Source: Hyphomicrobiales bacterium
GTDB taxonomy: Bacteria > Pseudomonadota > Alphaproteobacteria > Rhizobiales > Aestuariivirgaceae
NCBI GenBank assembly: GCA_016792865.1
Contig: JAEUMJ010000168.1
Location: 1 to 64,000, forward strand
DNA length: 64,000 nt
Direction: 5' to 3'
Position 1 is the stretch's first letter; each line of letters begins with the position of its first letter. This document shows positions 27,782 through 35,627 of the stretch, in pieces. The position numbers and the translations under genes are program-made. The notes below the pieces were generated by a model. The model saw only the letters and a list, made by a program, of their open reading frames with translations, searched no databases and was not told the origin of the DNA.

Positions 27782-28552
27782 ATGAGCAATTGGGAGAAGC
27801 GCTTCAGCCTGGCAGGACGGGTGGCGCTGGTGACGGGGGCCACGAAAGGGATCGGCCTTGAAACCTGCAAGGTGCTGGCCGACGCCGGAGCAGACATTGC
27901 CGCCGTGGGCCGCGATGCCGCCGGCCTGAAAGAGGTCGAGGCAGCCGTCGCGGCAGCCGGCCGCAAGTGCCTGACGATCAGCGCCGACATGGCAAGCACC
28001 AGCGATCCGGTGATGGCAGCCGAGCGCGCCCTGAAGGAATTCGGAACCATCGACATTCTCGTCAACAATGCCGGTGTCGCCCTGATCGACATGCTGGTCG
28101 ATGCCACGGTCGATGACTGGGACAAGACCATGGCGGTGAACCTGCGGGCGCCGTTCCTGGTTGCCCGCACGGTGGTGCCGGCGATGATCCGGCAGAAGCG
28201 CGGCAAGATCATCAACATCTCGTCGCAGGCGGGTGTTGTCGGCCTGGAGGCCCATGGCGCCTATGCCGCCTCGAAGGGCGGCCTCAACATGCTGACCAAG
28301 GTGATGACGGTGGAGTGGGCGAAGCACAACATCCAGATCAACTCGGTGTGCCCCACCGTGATCCTCACGCCCATGGGCGAGCAGGTGTGGGGCGACCCCG
28401 CCAAGGGTGATCCCATGAAGGCGAAGATTCCGGCCGCGCGCTTCGGAAAGCCGGTCGAGGTGGCCGACATGGTTCTCTTCCTCGCATCATCGGCGAGCGA
28501 TCTCGTCAACGGCCAGGACATCCTCATCGACGGCGGCTACACCGCCGTCTGA
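27782..28552 (+). CDS. Short-chain dehydrogenase/reductase (SDR)
   Basis: A 256-residue classical SDR: cofactor motif TGATKGIG near residue 16, NNAG near 91, active-site Ser in INISSQAG and YAASK near residue 160. The start at 27782 has TGGAGACG upstream; an in-frame ATG at 27770 is less well placed. The sequence resembles L-xylulose/sugar-alcohol dehydrogenases, but the substrate cannot be assigned. It is transcribed alone and rightward, away from the leftward carbohydrate operon nearby. Confidence 0.88.
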   Translation: MSNWEKRFSLAGRVALVTGATKGIGLETCKVLADAGADIAAVGRDAAGLKEVEAAVAAAGRKCLTISADMASTSDPVMAAERALKEFGTIDILVNNAGVALIDMLVDATVDDWDKTMAVNLRAPFLVARTVVPAMIRQKRGKIINISSQAGVVGLEAHGAYAASKGGLNMLTKVMTVEWAKHNIQINSVCPTVILTPMGEQVWGDPAKGDPMKAKIPAARFGKPVEVADMVLFLASSASDLVNGQDILIDGGYTAV

Positions 28553-28553
28553 G

Positions 28554-28814
28554 CTAGACCCGGCCCTGCCTCCCGGTCCGGTATTGCTCATCCGGGTCGG
28601 GCTTCCTGCTTCGCCGCTCCTCGCGGTCCGGCACGTTCTCCACCTGCTCGGGATCACCCTTGCGCGGCGGCGTGCGGTCCTCGGGGTCCGGCTCTCCCGG
28701 CGGCATGCGCTCGGGTGTCTGGCCCGGCTTCTGCGCCAGCACGCGATCGCCCATCTCGCCCTTCTGCCTGTGCTGGCGGATCAGCCGCTCGTTTCCATGG
28801 TCGCGTTTCGGCAT
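28554..28814 (-). CDS. Small hydrophilic Pro/Glu/Arg-rich protein, unknown
   Basis: An 86-residue, highly charged protein, probably unstructured, with repeating Pro-Glu/Pro-Asp steps and no hydrophobic core. It is called because a near-perfect ribosome-binding site (AAGGAGAATGCC) sits before its ATG. The rival reading on the plus strand (28584-28886) lacks such a site. No family is recognised. It is convergent with the upstream SDR (1 bp apart) and lies just after the end of the carbohydrate operon. Confidence 0.6.
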   Translation of the reverse strand: MPKRDHGNERLIRQHRQKGEMGDRVLAQKPGQTPERMPPGEPDPEDRTPPRKGDPEQVENVPDREERRSRKPDPDEQYRTGRQGRV

Positions 28815-28862
28815 GGCATTCTCCTTGTCATGAGGGGAATGCTCCGTGACCCGTGGGGTTCC

Positions 28863-29555
28863 TCAATAGGTGGCGCGGCCGCCTGAAATGTCGAAAACAG
28901 CACCCGTGGAAAAGGAACACTCCTCCGAGGCGAGCCAGCAGATCAGGCTCGCGTTCTCGTCTACCGTGCCGAAGCGGCCCTTGGGGATTTTCGACAGCAT
29001 GAAATCGATGTGCGTCTGCGGCATCTGCTCGAAGATGGGCGTGCGCACGGCGGCGGGGGTCACGGAATTGGCGGTGATGTTGTATTTCGCCGTTTCCTTG
29101 GCAAGCGACTTGGTGAAGCCGATGACGCCCGCCTTGGAGGCCGAATAGGCGGAGGCATTCGGATTGCCTTCCTTGCCCGCGATGGAGGCGATGTTGACGA
29201 TGCGGCCATAATTCTGCGCGATCATCAGGGGCAGCACGGCACGGTTTGTGAAGAAGGTGCCGTTGAGGTTGACCGCCATGGTGGTGAGCCAGCCATCGAT
29301 GGGAAAGCCATCCACCGGAACGGTGGGGCCGGTGATCCCCGCGCTGTTCACGAGGATATCGACCCCGCCGATCTGCTTCAGCGTCTCGGCCAATGCGGCC
29401 TGCACCGAAGCATGGTCTGAGATATCGACCTTGATGCCGCCGTTGATGTCCCAGATCGCGACCTTGCCGCCTTCGGCGGCGATGCGCCGGGCGACGGCCT
29501 CACCAATTCCAGACATGCCACCCGTGACGATGGCGCGGCGTCCTGCAAACCTCAT
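28863..29555 (-). CDS. SDR dehydrogenase, last gene of carbohydrate operon
   Basis: A 230-residue SDR: TGGMSGIGEA near residue 11, NSAG near 69, IASIAG and YSASKAG (Tyr near 141), and C-terminal TGAVFDISGG. It overlaps the PfkB kinase gene by 4 nt and should oxidise or reduce an intermediate in the same pathway. The cofactor region has an Asp after the second strand (AIWDINGG), which favours NAD over NADP. The substrate is unknown. Confidence 0.9.
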   Translation of the reverse strand: MRFAGRRAIVTGGMSGIGEAVARRIAAEGGKVAIWDINGGIKVDISDHASVQAALAETLKQIGGVDILVNSAGITGPTVPVDGFPIDGWLTTMAVNLNGTFFTNRAVLPLMIAQNYGRIVNIASIAGKEGNPNASAYSASKAGVIGFTKSLAKETAKYNITANSVTPAAVRTPIFEQMPQTHIDFMLSKIPKGRFGTVDENASLICWLASEECSFSTGAVFDISGGRATY

Positions 29556-30508
29556 GATTTCACCTTCCAGCTTTTCATGGCGCGAAGCGTATCCTCGAAG
29601 GACGTGATCCCGGCGTCGGAGCCGAGGCCGGTTGCCACCAGTCCGGCGGTGGCTTGCGCGAAGCGGAGGGAGGCTTCCACATCCATGCCGTGATGGATGG
29701 CGGCGATCATGCCGGCGTCGAAGGCATCGCCGCAGCCGGTGGTATCGACGACCGATATGTCGAAAGCCTTCTGGTGCAGGCGGGTGCCATCCCTGTGGGC
29801 GTAGAAGGCACCGTCGCCGCCGAGCGTGAAGACACAGGCCGCGGCACCGTGATCGAGATAGTAGCGGGCGCAGTCCTCCGGCGTGGCTTGCCCCGACATC
29901 TCCCGTGCTTCCTCGATCGACGGCATGAAGTAGTCGATGAAGGGCAGGAGCGGGAGCACGATCCGCGCCGTTTCGGCATTGGCGGCGATGAGATCGAAGG
30001 TGACGGTGCGGCCACGGGCCTTGGCTTCCCTGAGGAGGGCGAGGCTGGCCGGGCCATCGAGCCTCTTCAGCAGGCCGGTGCCCCCCAGATGGATGATCGG
30101 CGCATCGAAGACGCGATCGTAAAGGGCGGGCGGCACCTCGAAATGATCGGAAGCGCCGCGCACATGGAGCGCCGGCCTCTCGCCGTTGGGCCTGATGTTC
30201 AGGATGGTGGCAGAGGTGGGCACGCCCTTGATGCGCTGCATCAGCGAGGTGTCGATGCCGTGCTTCTGCAGGGTCATCAGCACCCAGTCGGCCTTCTCGT
30301 CGTCGCCTACGGCACCCACGGCAAGGCTCTTGAGGCCGAGCTTGGCGGTGTCGATGACGGTGCCGCCCGCCGTGCCGGCAACGGTCAGGCGGATCTCGTC
30401 GATGAAATCGACCCCGCCGCGCTCCGGGATGCGCGACACCGGGCGGCCAAGGATGTCGAGGATGTAAAGCCCGATGACCGCGACGTCATGGTGCGTGGCG
30501 GAGGCCAT
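29552..30508 (-). CDS. PfkB-family sugar kinase
   Basis: A 318-residue ribokinase-like enzyme. The N-terminal GG motif region (VAGTAGGTVIDTAKLGL) and the C-terminal signature DTTGCGDAFDAGM, with the catalytic Asp near residue 255, are present; Cys stands where Ala is commonest (GAGD). It probably phosphorylates the sugar or keto-sugar made by the operon's dehydrogenases. The start at 30508 gives a normal length; a reading from 31012 would run through the two upstream genes. The stop overlaps the SDR start by 4 nt. Confidence 0.9.
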   Translation of the reverse strand: MASATHHDVAVIGLYILDILGRPVSRIPERGGVDFIDEIRLTVAGTAGGTVIDTAKLGLKSLAVGAVGDDEKADWVLMTLQKHGIDTSLMQRIKGVPTSATILNIRPNGERPALHVRGASDHFEVPPALYDRVFDAPIIHLGGTGLLKRLDGPASLALLREAKARGRTVTFDLIAANAETARIVLPLLPFIDYFMPSIEEAREMSGQATPEDCARYYLDHGAAACVFTLGGDGAFYAHRDGTRLHQKAFDISVVDTTGCGDAFDAGMIAAIHHGMDVEASLRFAQATAGLVATGLGSDAGITSFEDTLRAMKSWKVKS

Positions 30509-30516
30509 TGCCCTGC

Positions 30517-30963
30517 TCAGTCCTTCTTGCCGGACCGCACCGTGATGAGGCCGGCCAGGACTGCCGCAACGACGGCAATGCTCCAGGTGAAGCCGTGCAT
30601 GTACCAGGGCGTGGCCGCAAGCTGCACCTTGCCTGCCGTGGTGTTCGGGTCCGGCGGCTTGAGGAAGAAGATGCCGTAGAGCGAGGCCGAGAAGATGGCG
30701 ACCAGCAGCACGATGCAGAAGATCATGGCGACGACCATCGCCACCGTGACGACCGAGCGCACCGGTACGCCGGGCTGGGCCAGGGGCAGCAGGTTGTTGA
30801 TCAGGCCCGCCAGCACCACGACGATGCAGCCGATGGTGAAGAGCGTGATCGAGAAGGGCTGGAAGATCATCAGCAGCGCGAGGATGCCGAGTCCGATGAT
30901 GACGTATTCCAGGCGCAAGGCCGATTGCGGGCTCATGCCGCTGTTGTCGCTGTTCATGCTCAT
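30517..30963 (-). CDS. Four-helix membrane protein of the carbohydrate operon, unknown
   Basis: A 148-residue protein with four hydrophobic segments (about 18-36, 39-58, 68-97 and 126-143) and a polar loop KPPDPNTTAGK between helices three and four. It overlaps the upstream ATPase gene by 4 nt and precedes the kinase by 8 bp, so it is made with the importer. Position and size recall the small membrane protein (GlpU) in rhizobial glycerol ABC operons, but no sequence family was recognised. It may be an accessory transporter subunit. Confidence 0.75.
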   Translation of the reverse strand: MSMNSDNSGMSPQSALRLEYVIIGLGILALLMIFQPFSITLFTIGCIVVVLAGLINNLLPLAQPGVPVRSVVTVAMVVAMIFCIVLLVAIFSASLYGIFFLKPPDPNTTAGKVQLAATPWYMHGFTWSIAVVAAVLAGLITVRSGKKD

Positions 30964-32048
30964 GCGCGCACCGCCTTTCCGCCGTCCGCAAAGACGTGGG
31001 TTTGCGCCGCATCCGGTTCGAGATGCATGACTTCTCCCATCTTCACCCTCTTTTCGCGCGGCACCACCACGCGGATGTCGTTGCCGCTCTTGGTGCGGGC
31101 GTGGATCAGGGTTTCGGCACCCATGGGTTCGATCAGCTCGGCCATGGCGGTGATGGTGGACTTGCCCGCCTTGCTGACGGGCGCGAAGGCGCGGGGCCGG
31201 ATGCCGATCGTGACCTTCGAGGGCTTGAGCGCGGAGACTGCCGGATTCACGGTGATGGCAAGCGGGGCACCGTCGAAGGTGAGTTCGGCCTTGCCGTCCT
31301 TGACCGAGCGGAGATCGGCTTCCACCAGATTCATCTGCGGCGTGCCGATGAAGCTCGCCACGAAGACATTGGCAGGCTTGGCAAAGACCTCGTGAGGCGT
31401 GCCCACCTGCTCGATCACGCCGTCGCGCATGATGGCGATGCGATCGGCCATGGTGAGGGCCTCCAGCTGGTCGTGGGTGACGATCACCGTCGCCTTCGAG
31501 AGATTGGAGAGGACGCCCTTGATCTGGCCGCGCATGGAATGGCGAAGCTCCACGTCGAGGCGCGAGAGCGGCTCGTCGAAGAGGAAGCAGTTGGGATCGC
31601 GCACGATGGCGCGGGCCACGGCGACACGCTGCTTTTCGCCTTCGGAGATATGGCCGGGCAGGCGGTCGAGCACGCCGGTGAGATGCAGGATGTCGGCCAC
31701 CATGCCGACCCTGGCCTTCTTCTCGGCGGGCGAGACGCCCTCGTAATGCAACGGCATGGCGATGTTCTCGCCCACCGTGAGGGCGGGGTAGAGCGCATAG
31801 AACTGGAACACCATGGCGATGTCGCGCTTTTCCGGCGACAGCTCGTTCATGCGCTGCCCGGCGATGAGGACGTCGCCCGACGTGGCGCTTTCCAGCCCCG
31901 CGATCATGCGCAGCGTCGTGGTCTTGCCGCAGCCCGACGGACCCAGAAGGCAGACGACTTCGCCCGCCTTCACCGACAGGTCGGCATCCTTGACGGCCTG
32001 GAACTCGCCGAACTTCTTGGTGACTTTGCGGATTTCAATCGTGGACAT
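30960..32048 (-). CDS. Carbohydrate ABC transporter ATPase, degenerate signature motif
   Basis: A 362-residue MalK/UgpC-like ATPase with a C-terminal TOBE regulatory domain. Walker A GPSGCGKTT (about 37-45), Q-loop VFQFYALYP, Walker B LFDEP and switch His in VTHDQLEA are intact. The ABC signature, normally LSGGQ, reads ISEGE, so it should not complete a catalytic site on its partner. The second ATPase of the operon has the opposite defect (normal signature, no switch His). The two are expected to pair as an asymmetric heterodimer. Stop and start overlap the next gene by 4 nt. Confidence 0.92.
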   Translation of the reverse strand: MSTIEIRKVTKKFGEFQAVKDADLSVKAGEVVCLLGPSGCGKTTTLRMIAGLESATSGDVLIAGQRMNELSPEKRDIAMVFQFYALYPALTVGENIAMPLHYEGVSPAEKKARVGMVADILHLTGVLDRLPGHISEGEKQRVAVARAIVRDPNCFLFDEPLSRLDVELRHSMRGQIKGVLSNLSKATVIVTHDQLEALTMADRIAIMRDGVIEQVGTPHEVFAKPANVFVASFIGTPQMNLVEADLRSVKDGKAELTFDGAPLAITVNPAVSALKPSKVTIGIRPRAFAPVSKAGKSTITAMAELIEPMGAETLIHARTKSGNDIRVVVPREKRVKMGEVMHLEPDAAQTHVFADGGKAVRA

Positions 32049-32051
32049 GTC

Positions 32052-32999
32052 TTAGCGCTTCACTGTGCCGAAGGTGACACCACGCAGCAGGTGGCCCTGC
32101 AGGAAGAATGTCACGAGGAAGACGGGGATGAGGAAGAGGGTTTCAATGGAGGCCAGCAGCGTCCAGTCGGTACCGCGGCCTCCCGATGAAACGGCCTGGT
32201 TCATGGCGACCGGCACGGTGCGCGTGTCGACCCCGGTGAGCAGCAGCGCGAACAGGAACTCGTTCCAGGTCAGGATGAGGCCGAAGACGAAGGTGGCGGC
32301 CAGACCCGCAACCACCTGCGGCAGGCAGATCTTGAAGAAGACCTTCGTTTCCGACGACCCGTCGATGCGGGCGGCATCCTCCACATCGGTGGAAAGCTCG
32401 TCGAAGAAGCTCTTCATCATCCAGATGGTGAAGGCCAGGTTGAAGGCCGTGTAGAGCATGATGATGCCGAGGTAGGAACCGGAGAGGCCGACGACGCGGA
32501 ACATCAGGATGACCGGGATGATGACGACGATGGCCGGCAGCATGCGGGTGGTGAGGATGATGAAGAGGTAGGTGTCGTTGCCTTTCAGCGGATAGCGCGA
32601 GAAGCCGTAGGAGGCGAGCGTGCCGATGACCAGCGCCAGCAGCACCGAGACGGACGAGATGACGATGGAGTTGAAGAAGAAGCGGTCGAAGCCCGTCGGC
32701 TCCGGCTGTCCGCCCGCCGTCATGACGCGCGAGAACACCGAGCCGAAGTTCTCCAGCGTGGGGGTGAAGACGTACTGGTCGGGGATCAGGCCGAACAGTG
32801 ACGTGGGCGAGAGCGTGGGCGGCACCGACAGCGCCGCATCCTGCGGCTTGAAGGCGGTGAAGATGATCATCAGCACCGGAAGGAAGTAGATGAAGGAGAC
32901 AATCGCCACCACGAGGGTGCGGCCCCAGCCGGCATTGTCAACCCCGCCCTTGCGGGCAAGGCCGAGCTTTTCGAGAAGGTCGGACAGGTTGGACATCAA
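32052..32999 (-). CDS. Carbohydrate ABC transporter permease (MalG type)
   Basis: A 315-residue inner-membrane subunit with six main helices and the EAA loop EDAARIDGSSETKVFFKICLPQV. It belongs to the MalG-like family of carbohydrate uptake permeases. It starts next to the stop of the other permease and ends 3 bp before the ATPase gene. With the MalF-type partner it forms the channel for an unidentified sugar or polyol. Confidence 0.93.
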   Translation of the reverse strand: MMSNLSDLLEKLGLARKGGVDNAGWGRTLVVAIVSFIYFLPVLMIIFTAFKPQDAALSVPPTLSPTSLFGLIPDQYVFTPTLENFGSVFSRVMTAGGQPEPTGFDRFFFNSIVISSVSVLLALVIGTLASYGFSRYPLKGNDTYLFIILTTRMLPAIVVIIPVILMFRVVGLSGSYLGIIMLYTAFNLAFTIWMMKSFFDELSTDVEDAARIDGSSETKVFFKICLPQVVAGLAATFVFGLILTWNEFLFALLLTGVDTRTVPVAMNQAVSSGGRGTDWTLLASIETLFLIPVFLVTFFLQGHLLRGVTFGTVKR

Positions 33000-34058
33000 T
33001 CAGGTTCCCTGGCTGCGGCGGTTGGCCAGATAGAGGTAAAGGTTGGTGAGCACGATCACCATGAAGAGCATGACATAGGAAATGGCGGCGCCTTCACTGG
33101 TCTTGTTCTGCTCGTTGGCGATGCGGATGAGGTGATAGGAAATCGTCATCGTGTCATTGCCGCCCTTGGTGAGCAGGATCACCAGGTCGGCGAGCTTGAA
33201 GGCCTCGATGGTGCGGAACAGCAGCGCCAGCATCAGCAGGCCGCGGATGTAGGGGAAGGTAATGGTCCAGAACTGCCGCCAGGCCGAAACCCGGTCGATC
33301 GCCGCCGCTTCATAGAGATATTTCGGGACCGACACGAGACCCGCCAGCACCAGCAACATGACGAAGGGCGACCACATCCAGGCATCGGCGAAGACGATGC
33401 CGGCGACGGCACCCACCTTGTTGTCCATGAGGATGAACTGCTGGCCGGTGAGGTTGTTCATCACGTAGGAGAGAATGCCGAAGGTCGGATCGTAATAGTA
33501 GGTGAAGAACACGCCGGAGGCCACGACCGAGAGCATCATCGGCGTGAGCACGAGAATGAGAAGGTAGCGCCGCAGCGGGAACTGCTTGGCGAAGAGCATC
33601 GCCAGCAGGAAGCCCACGATCATCTGCGCCGACACGGTGAAGACCACGAACATGGCGGTGTTGATGAGGGCATACCAGTTCGCCTCGGCGGCAAGGTCGT
33701 TGGTCAGCACCTTCACATAGTTCTGCAGGCCGACGAAGCGGATCGACTGCTGGTTCGACTGGTAGGCAAAGAACGAAAGCCCCAATGACCACAGCAGCGG
33801 AAAGATGTTCATCACGAAAAGGACGGCAATCGCGGGCGCCACCAGCAGGCCGCCATAATAGCGGCGGCGGTAGGCATTCACCACGAAGGCAGCGGCAATG
33901 AGGGCAGCGGCCACGCCCACAACCCAGAAGGCGGCTGCGGCCGGAAGGGCAAGGGTGGCAAGAAGGGTTGCGATCACGCCCACGAAAATGGCGAGCTTCC
34001 AGTTGTCGGCCGAAGGCGCGAAGAAAGATATGGGCGTTGGAGAAGTTCGTACCGTCAT
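33000..34058 (-). CDS. Carbohydrate ABC transporter permease (MalF type)
   Basis: A 352-residue inner-membrane subunit. Two additional hydrophobic helices (about 22-65) precede the six-helix core, as in some MalF-like proteins. The EAA loop reads EAAAIDRVSAWRQFWTITFPYI. It follows the binding-protein gene after an 86-bp gap holding a strong stem-loop. Confidence 0.93.
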   Translation of the reverse strand: MTVRTSPTPISFFAPSADNWKLAIFVGVIATLLATLALPAAAAFWVVGVAAALIAAAFVVNAYRRRYYGGLLVAPAIAVLFVMNIFPLLWSLGLSFFAYQSNQQSIRFVGLQNYVKVLTNDLAAEANWYALINTAMFVVFTVSAQMIVGFLLAMLFAKQFPLRRYLLILVLTPMMLSVVASGVFFTYYYDPTFGILSYVMNNLTGQQFILMDNKVGAVAGIVFADAWMWSPFVMLLVLAGLVSVPKYLYEAAAIDRVSAWRQFWTITFPYIRGLLMLALLFRTIEAFKLADLVILLTKGGNDTMTISYHLIRIANEQNKTSEGAAISYVMLFMVIVLTNLYLYLANRRSQGT

Positions 34059-34097
34059 GGGTGCGCAAGCTGCCGTGCAATTGGGAGAAGGGACGAA

Positions 34098-34128
34098 GGA
34101 TGCGCGGGGTTTGCCGCCCCGCGCATCC
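34098..34128 (-). promoter_or_regulatory. Perfect 12-bp stem-loop after the sugar-binding protein gene
   Basis: GGATGCGCGGGG at 34098-34109 pairs perfectly with 34117-34128 around a seven-base loop. It sits 16 bp past the binding-protein stop, in the direction of transcription. The sequence after it has no U-run, so it likely protects the upstream mRNA from 3' decay and leaves partial read-through to the permeases. Confidence 0.7.
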
Positions 34129-34144
34129 GTTGGTCAGGTTCGGA

Positions 34145-35578
34145 TCACTCGATCAGGCCGGCTTCCTTGAGCAGGTTCTGCTGGAACTTGGCGATGTTGT
34201 CCAAGGTCGTCTTTGCATCCTGCTTGCCGGTGATTGCGAGGTCGAACTGGTCCTGCTGCTGGGTCAGGAGTTCGAAGAACTGCGGCACGTGCCAAACGTC
34301 CTTCTGCCAATCGAGCTGGGGAGCCCAGGCGCGATTCCACGGACGGTAGGTCACGTACTTCGGATCTTCATACACCGACTTGATGGCCGACTGGCCGCCA
34401 CCTGCCGCGAACTGGTGCTGGATCTCGGGAGAGAGCCACCACTTCACGAACTCGACGGCTTCCTTGATCTGCGCGTCGGTCGTCCAGGTCGTCAGCACGA
34501 AGGGCTGTCCACCGATGTTGGACCAGCGGATCATCTTGCCATCCGGACCCATGGTTCCCGGCATCTGGCCGAACACCAGCTTGTCGGAAACCTTGGAGGT
34601 CTTGGGATCGAGCGAAGCTTCGCCAAGGCCGATCCAGTCGATGTTCATGGCCACCTTGCCTTCGCGGAACAGTTCGTCCGACTTGAAGATGTCCATGGTG
34701 CCCGTCTTGGCCACCGGCGGCATGAACTGGATCATGTCGAGGTACTTCTCCAGGGCCTTGACGGCTTCCGGAGAGTTAACGACGCCTTCGGCCTGGCCCT
34801 TGGGAGCCTGGGTTTCATCCCAGGTGTTGCCGCCCATCTGCCAGATGAAGCCGTTGATCTGCATGGACGAGAAGTCGTAGCCCTTGCCGGCCTGATAGGC
34901 GATTCCGTAGAAATCGTCTTCGGCAGGCTTGCCGGCCAGCATGTCACCCTTCTTGCGCATGAAGAATTCGCCGACGTTGCGGAAGTCATCCCACGTCATC
35001 GCGTCGAGTTCCTCGCCCGTGCACGGCAGCTTCTTGCCGTACTTGGCCTGGAAGTTCTTCTGCTCTTCCTCGTGGCAGAGGATGTCTGCACGGGCGAAGT
35101 TCACGAGAACGTCGGGGAACTGCGGGAAGCCGTAGTAGTTTTCCGACTTGTGCGGATAGGTGGAGTAGGCGTTCAGCGGATTCGGATGGATCGACTTGAA
35201 GGTCGCCATGAAATCCGGGTCGGCTTCCAGAAGATCGTTGATCTTGCGGAAGTAGCCACCTTCCACGAAGGCGCCCAGCCACTGCGAGTCAGAGACGATG
35301 AAGTTGTACTTCTGCTCGCCAGAGGTCAGGGAGGCGTTGACGCGGGTGTAGAAGTCGGGCCACGGGATGAAGTCCACGTCGAGCTTCACGGTGTTGCCGG
35401 ACTTCGGCTTGTACTGCTCGTCGAAGAACTTCTTCATGATGCGGGTCGGAGGCCAGTCCGGCACCGCCATTGTCAGTGTCACTTCTTCGGCAGAGGCCAT
35501 GGAGGCCCCCCCGACCATCAGCGTGGCGGCAAATCCGGCCGCCGTCGCGAAGGCTTTCATCTTCGTCATCACGGTCAT
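34145..35578 (-). CDS. Carbohydrate ABC transporter substrate-binding protein
   Basis: A 477-residue periplasmic solute-binding protein. A signal peptide (MTVMTKMKAFATAAGFAATL to MASAEE) is cut near residue 30. The mature part is of the extracellular family 1 type (LTMAVPDWPPTRIMKKFFDE, later GKVAMNIDWIGLG and TDAQIKEAVEFVKWWLS) and is rich in Trp and Tyr, as in sugar-binding sites. I chose the ATG at 35578 because GGAGG lies 10 nt upstream; ATGs at 35569 and 35560 are alternatives. The substrate is not deducible. It is larger than many such proteins (about 400-430). Confidence 0.92.
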   Translation of the reverse strand: MTVMTKMKAFATAAGFAATLMVGGASMASAEEVTLTMAVPDWPPTRIMKKFFDEQYKPKSGNTVKLDVDFIPWPDFYTRVNASLTSGEQKYNFIVSDSQWLGAFVEGGYFRKINDLLEADPDFMATFKSIHPNPLNAYSTYPHKSENYYGFPQFPDVLVNFARADILCHEEEQKNFQAKYGKKLPCTGEELDAMTWDDFRNVGEFFMRKKGDMLAGKPAEDDFYGIAYQAGKGYDFSSMQINGFIWQMGGNTWDETQAPKGQAEGVVNSPEAVKALEKYLDMIQFMPPVAKTGTMDIFKSDELFREGKVAMNIDWIGLGEASLDPKTSKVSDKLVFGQMPGTMGPDGKMIRWSNIGGQPFVLTTWTTDAQIKEAVEFVKWWLSPEIQHQFAAGGGQSAIKSVYEDPKYVTYRPWNRAWAPQLDWQKDVWHVPQFFELLTQQQDQFDLAITGKQDAKTTLDNIAKFQQNLLKEAGLIE

Positions 35579-35627
35579 CTGTAGGTTTCCTCCCTTGTTA
35601 CCGTTTATTTCCTTCAGGCTTCGTGCG

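Noticed and set aside
28584..28886. 100-residue plus-strand frame opposite the small charged protein
   Set aside because: It has no ribosome-binding site, an odd Arg/Leu composition, and runs into the end of the SDR gene.
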